Shown here in pieces: positions 33,390 to 44,139 of a stretch of 64,000 nt of DNA. How positions within the stretch are numbered: the stretch's first letter is position 1; every line of letters begins with the position of its first letter. Source of the DNA: Vesta saturnalis (lineage: Eukaryota > Arthropoda > Insecta > Coleoptera > Lampyridae); the NCBI GenBank assembly GCA_036346205.1, contig JARFJB010000896.1, positions 2,314,001 to 2,378,000 on the forward strand. Direction: 5' to 3'. The translations under genes were made by a program, and so were the position numbers. The notes under the pieces are model-generated. The model saw only the letters and a program-made list of their open reading frames with translations. It searched no databases and had not been told where the DNA came from.

Positions 33390-34441
33390 GTATAAACAAG
33401 CAGTAGTGAAGGATCGCTTAGTACAAGACATTTTGCGTGTCGCAAGAGAGTGCAACAAAAACATGCTACTCTAAAAAAAGATACTGCAATGGAGGCTCAC
33501 ATTAAACCTACAACACAACCATTAAAACAATTGATTACTATAAAAGATGGTTCTCTCATCAAAGCTGAACCCTTTACTACATCAGAATTCGAGAAATTTG
33601 AGCCCATTGCACATGAAAATGATGTATTATTACATCATACATCTAAAACCTCTGGAATACGGAAACCACCACATACTCTTGTTCCTCGCACCATTCCAGG
33701 AGCTGTAGAAGAAACTGTGATTGCTGATACCATACATGAAGACGAGGTGTAGTTTCCTGCTTTACAACAATTAAAATCAGAACTCTTAACTGCTGGATCT
33801 CAACCGGTCTTTGAAGAGTATCGTAATCAGTATGAAGGATTGGCGAAATACTATTTCGAACGTATATTTAGAGATCCCGAAGACGAATAAGACAAAAGGT
33901 GCACACTTTCTTCTCGAAAAAGAGAATTATTTATTGGTGATGCTAAACTAGACTTCGCTGGAGAGAATTTTCGTATCGCTCTTCCTGATGGATCATTCTT
34001 AAGCTATGAGAAAACTCTGGGATTATATGAACTATTATTTAAAAAAGGGCCCACGGTATACAAAAAGAGTGATCTACATCAATACAATGACATTTTTCGT
34101 CGTAGAAATGCTGCACGACGTAATTATAACCCGAATGACCAAATCAAATGAACTAATAGTAAATATCTTAAGATCATTAAACCATTACTTAAATCTAGAA
34201 AACGTTCTACTACATCATCTATTGCACCTCCTGCCACAAGATCTATCTTTCAAAGAAGAAGTGAAATGCAACTATTGCGATATAGTAACAAAGCTAATGA
34301 GTTTGTACCTTGGAATAATCCAAATAAATTAGTGGATTGGTTAAGGGAATTATTCAGATCAATGTCGGCAGGAACCACTAGCAACCACAGCGAAATAATA
34401 TATATTATTGACGAACTACGTAAAGCAAAAGTAATAAAGTA
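33390..34441 (+). pseudogene. DUF8207-like Polinton protein, interrupted
   Basis: Codons 33450-33752 are open. Past a TAG the frame continues with LKSELLTAGSQPVFEEYRNQ, then LFIGDAKLDFAGENFRIALP, then GLYELLFKKGPTVYKKSDLH, ending near 34,441 with NHSEIIYIIDELRKAKVIK. The GLYELLF and final NEI/SEI-IDELR blocks match what I recall as the DUF8207 family found next to Polinton integrases in arthropods. Its role is unknown. The start region is Lys/Gln-rich and may be coiled. It has at least two stops and a frame change near 34,000. It lies between ATPase and integrase on the same strand. Confidence 0.65.
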
Positions 34442-34489
34442 GAATCTATTGCTATATATACCTCTTACTATATTCATTTCGTTTCATTG

Positions 34490-34820
34490 CTACAACGACC
34501 ACCACTGCACATATTACTACATATCCGGCAGTGATGCCAAGAGATAAATTTGGTACACATCTTCACCGTCAAATGACAATAGATAAATTTGGTAAACATA
34601 TTATTCACCATGATGCTACAAAACAAGATCTTCATTATGAAAATTTTATTGTTTTGTCTGGACTAGCCAGTAAAAAGAGAGTTTTTATCTCAACTGGGTC
34701 AGATAATAAGTACATCCTTCCCTGTAACGAAAGCATCGTATTGCATTGCAAGTAGAGTCATCCAAATCTCGAGCTTCTCATAGATGGTAAAAAATTTATA
34801 TACTGGTGCACGAACTAATT
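34490..34820 (+). pseudogene. Unidentified Polinton gene relic
   Basis: A 74-codon frame (34531-34755) gives MPRDKFGTHLHRQ, a repeat-like TIDKFGKHIIHHD, then FIVLSGLASKKRVFISTGSD. The position between the DUF8207-like gene and integrase, and the FGxHIH opening, suggest a small virion or tail-fibre-like Polinton ORF. I cannot name the family. Another frame continues to about 34,820. Confidence 0.4.
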
Positions 34821-34956
34821 GGTTATACTATAAAAAAGAACGCTGTGATTCACGTGAGCGTACCGCAGATTATTGTGTATGATAATCAAACGATTTTCAC
34901 CATAGAGATCGTATTAAAATCAAAAGTGGTAAAAGTAGTAAACCTGCTGTTGTTGA

Positions 34957-35771
34957 AGAACTGCCAAACCAGCAAGAAGAAATTTTCCGCGACGTTGCGC
35001 AGTACTCAAAGGTTTAAATGATCTATTGCGATTTGATTTAGTGGAAATGATACCTTATGCTCTGGTAAATAAAGGATTTCGATACATTTTAGTGATAATA
35101 AATGCATTTTCTAAATATGTCTAGGCTTTTCCCATCAAACGCAAGAATGGTAAACTGGTCGCAGATTAATGAATAAACTTTTGTCTGGTTTACAAAGAAT
35201 GCCTAAACATACAAATTGATATGGGTTTTATAATGCAGAATTCAAAAAAGTAATGAAAAAATTTAATATCAAACATTACTGTAGTTATTCCAGCTTGAAA
35301 AGTAGCATAGTTGAACGTGTAAACCGTACCCTTAAATCAATAATGTGGAAAACATTTAGCATGCAAGGTTCCTATAAATAGTTATCAATATGTCCTCAAA
35401 TTGTTGCTGATTATACTTCTAGAAAGCATATAACAACCAGGTACAAGCCGATATATGTAACAGAAAAAAACGCTGCAGCTATTTTGAAACATTTAAAATA
35501 TCAAAAAGTTCTTGACCGTAAAACACCTAAATTTAAAAGGTGGGATTATGTACATATTAGTAAATATAGAAGAATATTCTCTAAGGGGTACACATCTAAT
35601 TGGAGTTACAAAGTCTTTCGAATATCAGTAGGTAAACTTAGAAAGGCCAATTATGCATTACGTGATAGTCAAGATCAAGAGATTCAAGGACGTTTCTATG
35701 AGTCGGAACTTCAAATTGTTAAATATCCTGACATTCACTTACTAACACGTCAAGGAAATGAATCTGGCTAA
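34957..35771 (+). pseudogene. int: Retroviral-type integrase (Polinton), decayed
   Basis: From about 34,957 one frame reads KPARRNFPRRCAVLKG, then NDLLRFDLVEMIPYA (first catalytic Asp) and KGFRYILVIINAFSKYV. The second Asp block is damaged (around 35,215, QIDxGFYN). The Glu block is clear at about 35,310 (SIVERVNRTLKSIMWK). The C-terminal domain, open at 35484-35771, has a chromo/SH3-like fold signature (RWDYVHISKYRRIFSKGY, then GRFYESELQIVKYPD). This enzyme inserts Polinton DNA. All three acidic positions are recognisable, but frames and stops break it. It is the downstream member of the plus-strand gene row. Confidence 0.85.
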
Positions 35772-37300
35772 GCGGTTGGGTTTTGATAATTCTCACAATT
35801 TATGGACTTCTAACAAAGTTATTATATAATACTTTATGCACGTTAACTTCTATCTACTGTATTACTGTTTTGTAATACATTTTTTGTCATTTTTAACTTT
35901 TATTTATATTAATATACAGGATGAAAGGTACCAAGTTCGAATCTGAGAGTAATCAAGCGGTTGGGAAAAAATCATAACATATGAATCCGATCCAAGTGCG
36001 AAAACAGTCCTTCTCAGGACTACGCAGAGTCAGCTTCCAAAACGTCGCGCTCAAAAAGCAAAGACTGTGGAAGTAGGCCTATCAACTCAACCAATATAAA
36101 GCCACAGTTATAAAACACTTACAATACAGAAATAAATTTCTGTGTGGTTGGCTACCATTTGGAAAAATTATTCCGTAACTTCTGACCGCAGCACATTCAT
36201 TGAAATTTTGTTGAGCGTAAATTTCACTACTTGAGAACAAATATGTATACTGAATGAAATACTCATAAACACAAACAAAAAACAAAACAACGTAAAAACA
36301 CACCAAAGATGTTTTATGAGAAATCAAATCAGAATTACGATTTTGTGATGGATACCTAGAACCTAGATTAAATTGGCATTAAATTTTATGCAAATGAAAT
36401 ATGTACATTCTTTCCACCCTCAGAACCCTAACTCCGTTCCTTCCGATCCTATCCTGACCACACCCATCCTTAATCCCACCATTTATATATGCGTAATGTA
36501 TGTATGTATGCTGGGAATCTATGATTGTGGCTAAAGCAGCTTGGAAAGCTCAAACATCCCGCGCTCCCCCATTGGGGGGGAATGAAATACGTGACCTTTC
36601 CTTTCCTTTCCTGTGCATTCTGCAGAGTTCACTTTAAGTGCGGAACCATTTGGCGATATCCTACCTCTGAACTATAGGTCAGTCTTTACGGGACACCTGT
36701 ATACACAAAATACTACATACTACTAAAGCGTTTCACACTCACGATGTTGCTTTTCAAGGATTGGTGATATTTTGTCTTCTAATCTTTTTTAAACCGTGTA
36801 GTCTCTAGCCAATTGGTCCCATTCCCATTTTCGAGCTTGGCTCTACTCCTGTTCTACTATATAGTGGCCTACACCTTTGGATGCATTAATGCGCACTTCA
36901 TTCACTTCGTGAGTTGTCATCTGATGAATTATAATTCGGTAAATGTCGTTCTATTTCGTGCACCAATTGTTCCAATGATATCTTTAAGGTATTCTATTAA
37001 TCACTTCATACAACAAATGCGCTCTACACCATCTTCATGCGATTGAAGGTACTTCTCACAAACACGTATTCTTCCGCTGTACTTGTAAACTAAGTTATCT
37101 AAATACTCATCACTAAACGTACCCCTTCCATATATTTTTTTTACCTTCAGCATCAAATTCTAAAGGTTGAAATTGGCATATTAGTCTTTGCACTGCGCTA
37201 ACACAATTTATAGCTTTAGGCCACGACTCTGCACCATAACACATCCACAGATTGACTACACTCTATTATTATCCCTATTCTCTATATGCATGTTACCCGA
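35772..37300. other. Interval without recognised gene
   Basis: A basic plus-frame stretch near 35,985-36,080 (FSGLRRVSFQNVALKKQRLW) might be coding relic. Near 36,570 a C-run/G-run hairpin (CTCCCCCATTGGGGGGGAAT) is followed by TTTCCTTTCC repeats. No family is identified. Confidence 0.35.
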
Positions 37301-37306
37301 ATTTTT

Positions 37307-37552
37307 CTACTTTAGAGCTTTGGCAACTTCTACATCAATATTTATTTTCTGCTTGGCAAACTCTACAATTTCCATAACACATGCTACATTGACATCATAT
37401 AAATCTTGCAATTGAACTATTAACTTGTGTATATTATCAGGCATTTCCACTGCCGCGTTAATTATTTTATTGAAAAATGCAGGAAATTTCATAGTAGGTA
37501 CTAGATGCAATCGGTAACTTGTTATGTTAAGAAGTCTCCATAACTGCTCTAT
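37307..37552 (-). CDS. Unidentified minus-strand ORF relic
   Basis: The minus frame is open for about 80 codons (DGIEQLWRLLNITSYRLHLV, then FPAFFNKIINAAVEMP and VACVMEIVEFAKQKINIDVE). The longest ATG-started part is 37307-37510, 67 residues, mostly helical and amphipathic. A TAA stop precedes the stretch. It lies inside the Polinton block opposite to the integrase. I do not recognise it; it may be a Polinton accessory gene or chance. Confidence 0.3.
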   Translation of the reverse strand: MEQLWRLLNITSYRLHLVPTMKFPAFFNKIINAAVEMPDNIHKLIVQLQDLYDVNVACVMEIVEFAKQKINIDVEVAKALK

Positions 37553-37611
37553 TCCATCTTAAATATATTTCTGATTATTCACAATCATAGATGCGTATAA
37601 CACCCTACTTG

Positions 37612-37770
37612 TTAGTAGTTTCATACGAAACAGTTTTCGAACCTATTTTTGTAGGTAGCCATGACCCTTGAGGTGTGTAGAAATAATTTTTAGTTACTCC
37701 TTGATTGTCTATAAGTATTTGCCATTCCTTCTTATTAAACACCGCACCATTACTCTTGGATCCATCAAGT
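37612..37770 (-). CDS. Unidentified minus-strand ORF piece
   Basis: About 50 codons read SNGAVFNKKEWQILIDNQG, then NYFYTPQGSWLPTKIGSK and a TAG at 37612-37614. The composition is coding-like, and KKEWxxLxxN-type wording recalls PC4-like single-strand DNA-binding domains sometimes seen in viruses; this is a weak guess. It precedes, on the same strand, the ORF at 37.3 kb. Confidence 0.25.
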
Positions 37771-38089
37771 TCACGACACCTACGAAGGTTATTGGTGTGG
37801 CCTCAACATCCACACCGTTTCAAGGTTATCTCTTAACGCTAAGCCTAAGGTTACCTCTCCTTCTGTTCCCCTTCACTGAAAACTCGCGACGTCATCAACT
37901 AATTCCACAAGGTTATCTCTTCATATGCCTTTACAAGGTGATGCTCACTTTAAACGGAGCGATAACTACACATAAAGCAACACGTAATTTCCAACAATTT
38001 CAGTATTTCAAATACCCCATTACAAAACGATTGGGAGTCTAGTGAGTGCTACCAACCATTATCACTGTTTAATCTTAGTGCGCGGAGAA

Positions 38090-38440
38090 CATATGAACTA
38101 ATACCAAACTGGGTTCAGTTTGAAAAAAAAGGGGCCACTACCTTCTACGACAACAGAAGCACCAAGGAATACATATGAAGATTTACAGTGGAATACTGAA
38201 TGGTTCGCCAACTTGGATAAACGAATTCGATACTTCCATCATCATGCCTTCACGTGTAATTTGGACTATTATTCACTCACATTTGCCCTTCACACTTGTT
38301 ACTATTGGCGATATGCTTCTAAACTGCGACTGCTACAAAGTATTGCAATCAAGTGAATACCGAATTATTGACCACCATACACATATGGAGAGATGGGTTG
38401 CACTGTACCACATGCCACACCAAGAATACTGGTGCTCATC
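38090..38440 (+). pseudogene. Unidentified coding-like relic before the BIR domain
   Basis: One frame has YELIPNWVQFEKKGATTFYD and RSTKEYI, and a second frame (38175-38440) has FDTSIIMPSRVIWTII and a Cys/His-rich end (HHTHMERWVALYHMPHQEYW). The frame switch suggests one decayed gene. Function unknown. Confidence 0.3.
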
Positions 38441-38597
38441 GTAAATAGCACCCCTAATAATGTGACACGATGTATATGAGGACGATTCATGTGAACTTTT
38501 TGGTGAAGTATACTATCTGGACAATTAATATTTTTTTGTAAAATGTATATATTGTATATACTGCATATAATAAATTATTTCATGTTAGTAGATTACT

Positions 38598-38880
38598 GTG
38601 TCCTACGGTGAGAACATGTGTGACGTGCCACCAAACTTTTATTATCCTCTGTATTATAATTGTTTTGCTAAACGTTTACTAACGTATCGAACATGGTTTG
38701 GTGTTCACTCACCTTCATCGCTTGCTGCAGCAGGGTTTATTTCCACATCTCCCGACAACACAGTTGAATCCTTCATGTGCGGAGTTAGAATAAACCGATG
38801 ACAGCCATCTGAAAATTCGCTACACTAACATCTACGATGGGCACCACACTACACGTACGTTCAATTACTTGCACCACGTT
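38598..38880 (+). pseudogene. BIR (inhibitor-of-apoptosis) domain relic
   Basis: The frame 38598-38801 gives AKRLLTYRTWFGVHSPSSLA, then AAGFISTSPDNTVESFMCGV. After a TGA in the place of the conserved Trp come QPSENSLH, a stop, HLRWAPHYTYV. This follows the BIR pattern R-L-x-T-F/Y-x-x-W, LAxAGF, D-x-V-x-C-F-x-C-G-V, W, H-x6-C. Of the zinc ligands the first Cys reads Ser and the last Cys reads Tyr, so it could not bind zinc normally. BIR proteins block caspases; some insect DNA viruses and adintovirus-like elements carry them. Here it lies at the far edge of the Polinton block, so it is probably element cargo; a stray host gene copy is the alternative. Confidence 0.6.
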
Positions 38881-39141
38881 CACGCAGGTGTAATGAAACA
38901 GAAGTGGAAAGGACCGTTTGCACTTGTACTAAATCAAAATGTTTTATCCTATAGAAAATCATGTATTTGAATAATAAACTTATTACATTTGTACAAATCC
39001 AGAGAATATGTACATTAACATATCATTTTATTTTTTCCTATTGTGATTAGTGTTAGCGTTATAAATTTGGCCGTGGTAGACGTCTTAAAGTGTACGATCT
39101 TGACGCGTTTGTAATGATGTTGACGTGCAAAAGATTCAGTT
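38881..39141. other. Spacer, no gene seen
   Basis: AT-rich, frames closed. Confidence 0.4.
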
Positions 39142-39538
39142 GTACCGGGTGGCCAACTACGAACGGCCGTCGGCCATATTTCAGGAATGGATTATAGCAC
39201 AGGTTCGGGAAAAAAATTTTTATAACAAAAGTGTCCTCGAAAAACGCCTGGAAATTATTTTCAGAATTGCAGGTCCACCGCTAGAGGGCGTATTTGACAG
39301 TTAAAATTTTAAAAAGCAAAATTTTTCAAAAGTTACTCAATTAAGGGGCATATTAATATTATAATCAGATTGCTCGACAAATTCTGCATATTTTTATTTT
39401 ACAAGTTTTGGTCTATCCCTTCAAATAAGGGGTGGGGGAGAGTGGGAACCTTGTTACGAAAAAATTTATTCCCGAACCTGTGCTATAATCCATTTCTGAG
39501 ATATGGCCGACGGCCGTTCTTAGTTGGCCACCCGGTAC
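39142..39538. mobile_element. MITE-like element with ~75-bp palindromic TIRs
   Basis: Begins GTACCGGGTGGCCAACTA and ends TAGTTGGCCACCCGGTAC. The arms pair for about 75 bp (GAACGGCCGTCGGCCATAT, then ATTATAGCACAGGTTCGGG) with few mismatches. The interior is about 240 bp without coding capacity. It is 397 bp in all. The family is unknown; the autonomous partner is not in the window. Confidence 0.8.
39279..39292 (+). promoter_or_regulatory. CTCF-like motif inside the MITE
   Basis: CCGCTAGAGGGCG closely fits the vertebrate CTCF core CCASYAGRKGGCRS with one change. Sequence match only. Confidence 0.25.
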
Positions 39539-41559
39539 ATTGTGTGACTTTGGTATTGTGTGAACGTGGAACTGTGGGACCTTGAGAATGTGGAGGAGGT
39601 TTCAAAACTCTCCAAACATACCTACTTTAAAGTTTTAAAAGTTTACAATATTGGAAGTTATGGATAGAAAACCATGTGTTTAGACATACACATTACATTT
39701 ACATTCAGTGCATTAGTGTTTAAATTAAAAATGCAAGCAAGAAACATATCTTATACGTCATAGAAAATCAGTAGACTAAAAGCTACGAAAATCAAAGAGG
39801 AAAAAGTAAATAATGCATATTTTCAATTTATAAGTTTAATACATTTTTTGCTTGATAATAAGTATTCGTCATGTAATATTTAGTTTGTAATATAATAGTC
39901 TTGAACACGGTAAGATCTGACTTGGAAGGTACATGTCATAAACCATGTAAATTAGTAACTCTACAGTAGATATAGTGCCTCTGCCATAACATCTTACGAT
40001 GTTTACATAACCAAATATGTCAGAATGCAGGTTATACCGTTATAACATAATTCCCAAGTTAAACCATATATCGGCAGGACACTAACAACGTTTATATTAC
40101 GTTTATGATTTTAACACGTTATTCATAAAAAAAAAATTTAATTCAATTCAAAATTGTACAGTAACCTTGTGCAAATAAATACATGTTATCAAATTCGGAA
40201 CAAATTTTTCTCCAGAAAAGCTAAATCGCTTAACTGAAAGATAAATAAGTTTGGAAAATGTATATAGAATTGTCAATTGCATGTTTGCGGAAACATATTA
40301 TTTGTAGGTACTATATGCTGTTCGTTTTCCTGTGGATCGTTGATCTCGTAATGGGATTTATCTCAATGAAAAGAAACACTTTTTATCCTATTTAAATAAC
40401 ATTTTTTACGCGGGGCGCATATTGTATTGCTTTTTCCATTTTGAAAGCACAGAGCTTACTTGTGTTTGGCATTCTCATCTACTGCGCGAGCTTTCAATGG
40501 AATACAAACAAAACTCTCAACACTAACAAACCCGTATACTTTTATTTTTAACTAACTAGTTTTCTATTGTGTTGAAATGTCATAAACGCACATTGTTAGC
40601 TTTTAGACTTTCGGAACAGTTACCGCATTTCCTATACCTTTAAATCGAGTTATACGAGAAATTTGTATGCGTTGAAATATTGAAAACGCTCTTTATACCG
40701 ATTTATTATAACGTCCCGATTATCATGTCAATAACATTGATAGCTGTAATCTCCAATCTAGAGCTTTATTAGGCATTTGTTTTATGGTACAATACAATGA
40801 AATATATTTTTAGGCAGTAAATTATTAAACAAACCCTCAATTTTAAAATAAATTCAGGGACAGATATTGTGAAACCGATCAAATCTAGTTGCATTTTCAT
40901 CTCGTCCATGTGTTAGAAAATAAAACTTACGAAAGGACTTTTTCTAAATCTAAGAAAGAAATAATAATGTCCATCTTGGGATTTGAGAGAATTTTACGGT
41001 TGACAGTTGGTCGCTAAGTTAATAGCAGTCGTTCCAAATTTATGTTTGAGGTATCATCTACAACATACACCTCTTGCACATTTTCTTATAACTGTCTGTA
41101 TAACATAATTTCAGTTTGTCTTTACCGTAAACAGAGCGAAATACTAATCAGTTTAGTAAACTTTACCATGATTCTTTCGGTTAAAGCTTACCAACTGAAT
41201 AGCGGCAATATGAAAGGTTTTGTACAACAGAGTTACTGCTGTAAATCACAAATGTATGTCCACAAAGGTTATAAAAATGAAAATTCAGCATAGAACAATA
41301 ACGGTCTGCGACGATAGTAAGCCCCGTATAATACACTTTTAGCAACGTCATTTATTTTTAGATTTAGCTCAGCTTTCTACAAAGAAAGCTTCTCCTACTA
41401 ATCTTTCTCACACAACTGAAAAATGATTATAAAATAAACGACATACTACATACTTTGCTACACTATCCTTTTTATTGTATATTATATTATATTGTATCTT
41501 AACGTACAAAATTATCGATCGTGTCTATTTTACCTGTTTTTTCCGGACTTCGAAAAGGT
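39539..41559. other. AT-rich interval, no gene seen
   Basis: The longest frame (41042-41293, 83 codons) has no motif. No repeats stand out. Confidence 0.4.
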
Positions 41560-41579
41560 TTGTTTTAAGCAAATCTCGC

Positions 41580-41762
41580 ATTTTTTAACGCAATAACTTA
41601 TTTTACAAAAATCAATTTGGTTTCTGGTCAAGTAGATGTACAACTGACGCTCGAATATCTTTTGTTAATTCTACTTTGGACAGTTTTGTAAAAGGATAGA
41701 ATTCTGTTGCGTGCTATAGGTCCCCTTCTCTTCACAGTTTATACATACCACAGTTTCGTCTT
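41580..41762 (+). pseudogene. Short LINE reverse transcriptase fragment
   Basis: KNQFGFWSSRCTTDA is the RT block QFGFRxGRST-TDA. After a deletion, AIGPLLFTVYIPQF follows, matching the LGPLLF block that normally lies about 80 residues later. It differs from both larger LINE families in the window. Confidence 0.55.
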
Positions 41763-42088
41763 GTATCACCTTATATAGGGTACGTAAGCCCCTTCTCGCT
41801 CAACAGGAGCGAAGAACCTAGATAAAAGAAGCATCCAGGACACCGCGACTGCCAACTATAGTAACGACGTCGGGTAAAACTACAGGTACCGGTTAATAAA
41901 GGTATTTTTTAATTAATTTTAATTTGTTTCATTTTAACACTTGTTTTCCTCCTTTTTCTATTTGGGTTTCTTATTTCCACGTATTTTTTCATAGGGGTGT
42001 GAGACTGCACCTCGGCGGAGGCACGGCCTTTCTTTAAAATGATTCTCTTTCTTTTACTCTTTTCAAAACCTTATTAACAACAACCGCG

Positions 42089-42990
42089 ATGGTTAAGCAC
42101 GGCCGTCACTGTGCTACCGTAACGGTTGTATCCCCAACCCCCGACGCCACCCGTCCACCTACACCTACATACACAGCACACACAACCCTCACATACGCAC
42201 ACACCCTCGCCTCGCCACCACCATCCTCACGTACATGGTCCCATTCAATCGCTTCGTCCATTTCCACCTAATCCACACACTCCTACATCTCTACACGTTC
42301 CACCGCCTCCACAAAACCACACAACACCACTCCTAGACCCCCTTCCTTTTCTTGCGTGATTTGTCACGTGAATAAGGACATCCTAGTCGAAGAGATCCGG
42401 GATGCGATCGATCTTCCACACGTGACAAAGGCCGTTCGCATCACCTCTAAGGCGACCAACACTCCCACATCCCTTGGACGCATCATAACCTCTTCCCAAA
42501 CCACCTTAGAGTACCTTCTCGCACGCGGTGTCGTCATGTTCGGGCCACACTACAGTTGCCAACCCTCCCTTATCCCTCAACCCCTCCCCAAGTATTGTTC
42601 CACCTGCACTCAAGTGAAGGCATACCGCTAAGGAGTGTCCTAGCCGTGCTATCCGTTGCCCCAACTGTGGCGAGGGCCACAGATCCTCCTCCTGCAAATC
42701 CTCGGCTAACCCAAGGTGTAACAACTGCGGGGAAGCTTACCCTTCCTATTCTTTCAAGTGCCGGAAGCGGTGGGAACCTCCCATTTCTCTGTAGAAGATG
42801 GAATCGCTCGAACATATCCAATCTTCCGAAGAGTCCGACTCAGAAGACACAGCCCACCTTAAATCCTCTCCCGACACCGAATCCCTATACATCAAAAACT
42901 TCCTACAAGTCCTCACCCACTCCCTCTTCTAGATGTTCCCCGACCGGCGAGATAGGGTTGTCCGCACCCTAGATTCGCTATCCCGAAACT
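42089..42990 (+). pseudogene. Jockey-like Gag (ORF1) relic
   Basis: A Pro/Thr-rich start (MVKHGRHCATVT) is followed at 42356 by an RRM-like part (HVNKDILVEEIRDAIDL, TKAVRITSKATNT). The nucleic-acid-binding end has three Cys clusters: KYCSTC, then RCPNC-GEGH-RSSSC, then RCNNCGEAYPSYSFKC, where Tyr replaces the expected His. These bind element RNA. Frames change at about 42,350 and 42,630. The Pro-rich linker and zinc clusters in this order are usual for Jockey ORF1. Confidence 0.7.
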
Positions 42991-43077
42991 TCTTCCAACG
43001 GAGTATCAACATCTGCTTATCCGATACGCGGATGAAGGTCGCCGTAATCCGCCAACCCAGTCCTTAACTCCCTCCAA

Positions 43078-43940
43078 ATGGATATCCAGCAGGGACCGTT
43101 AATTCCAGGGGCGTTCGTCGGAAACGCCCCTTACTTAGACACTTTTTACACACACATACACACACATTATATACACATCCTTTCCATAACAGAAACAAAG
43201 TTCACACCCAGATGCAAACTTAATTTCAACACATTCCACATTTATGTAAACAAAAGCCAAAACGGAACAGCCCTCTTAATTAAGAATTGCTTCCCATCCG
43301 CTCCTTTTCAACTTCCTGCGCATCTCGAATGCGTTGCTGCGACGGCGCACTTTCCCACTCCTATAGTATTTATTTCATACTACAACTCGCCCGGCCACAC
43401 CCTATCCGATGACCTTTTAATCTACGCCTCCAGCCACCCTAATGCAGTTATCCTAGGTGATTTCGTTGCCTGGCACATTTAATTCGCGACGAAACTAATG
43501 GCAATGGTAACAGCCTATCATACACTCTGTTGCAGTTGCCGCTATTGCGCCAACACACAGCCAACATACTTCGAACATTTAGGTGCCTCAATAGTAGATT
43601 ATATTATAGTTTCCAAACCTATAGCTCACTATTTCGATCGTGTGTGCTTTCTACGCACCACGATCACATCAGATCATATACCACTACTGGTCAAAACTTC
43701 ATTTTCTCCAGCTCCCTCTACACCTCCTCAATACACAGTCATTGAAGATTTATCAAAAGCAGACTGGAATGTGATCTCCAAACACATCTCCAACAATCTT
43801 CCTACACCCAATCTTTAAACGACCCAATATCTCGAGAGAGCCATTAGAGACCTAACGTCCGTAATTACGGAAGCGGTCGATATCTATGTACCATTAAAAA
43901 CATCGATATTTTCCGCAAACCGCTCCCACTGCACATTGTG
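43078..43940 (+). pseudogene. Jockey-like apurinic endonuclease relic
   Basis: Frames 43078-43482 and 43498-43818 carry ILSITETKFTPR (catalytic Glu in ET), NAVILGDFVAWHI (the usual GDFNAxH, with Asn changed to Val), LGASIVDYIIVSKP and ITSDHIPLL (Asp-His). The GDFN change removes a catalytic Asn. The break between frames is a TAA at 43,480. It leads on to the RT after a degraded linker. Confidence 0.75.
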
Positions 43941-44139
43941 AACTAGATTAAAGAAAATTCAAATCTATCGTCAATTCTTGCGATCCAGAGATTCGGCTCT
44001 CAAGACCGAACACAATCGCCTTAATGGCTCAATCAGGCGAGAAGCAAACAAACACGCCGAAGACCACTGGACCAAACCCACCTCCTAGTTAGATTATAGA
44101 AATGGTAAACTTTTCTGGCAAAAGTTCGATAGGCTGACC

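Larger units (their letters stand above)
29354..38880. mobile_element. Decayed Polinton/Maverick block
   Basis: Gene relics in order: adenain-like protease start and phospholipase A2-like gene (minus), packaging ATPase, DUF8207-like gene and an unidentified gene (plus), retroviral-type integrase (plus), unidentified minus ORFs, BIR domain (plus). ATPase plus integrase plus protease is a Polinton signature; these are large DNA transposons related to adintoviruses. TIRs were not found. A polymerase relic of the same class lies at 22.8-24.0 kb on the other side of two younger insertions and may belong to the same original copy. The LINE at 30.0-32.45 kb is inside it. Confidence 0.75.

Noticed and set aside
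36560..36600. Polypurine tract and LTR start near TTGGGGGGGAATGAAATAC
   Set aside because: No paired LTR or primer site was found; the G-run is half of a simple hairpin with CTCCCCC.
37612..37770. PC4-like DNA-binding domain
   Set aside because: Only a short loose resemblance (KKEWxxL); not enough to name it.
42089..42972. Pro/Ser-rich frames on both strands as host genes
   Set aside because: They coincide with the Jockey-like Gag zinc clusters in one strand; the others are shadows of a GC-rich element.
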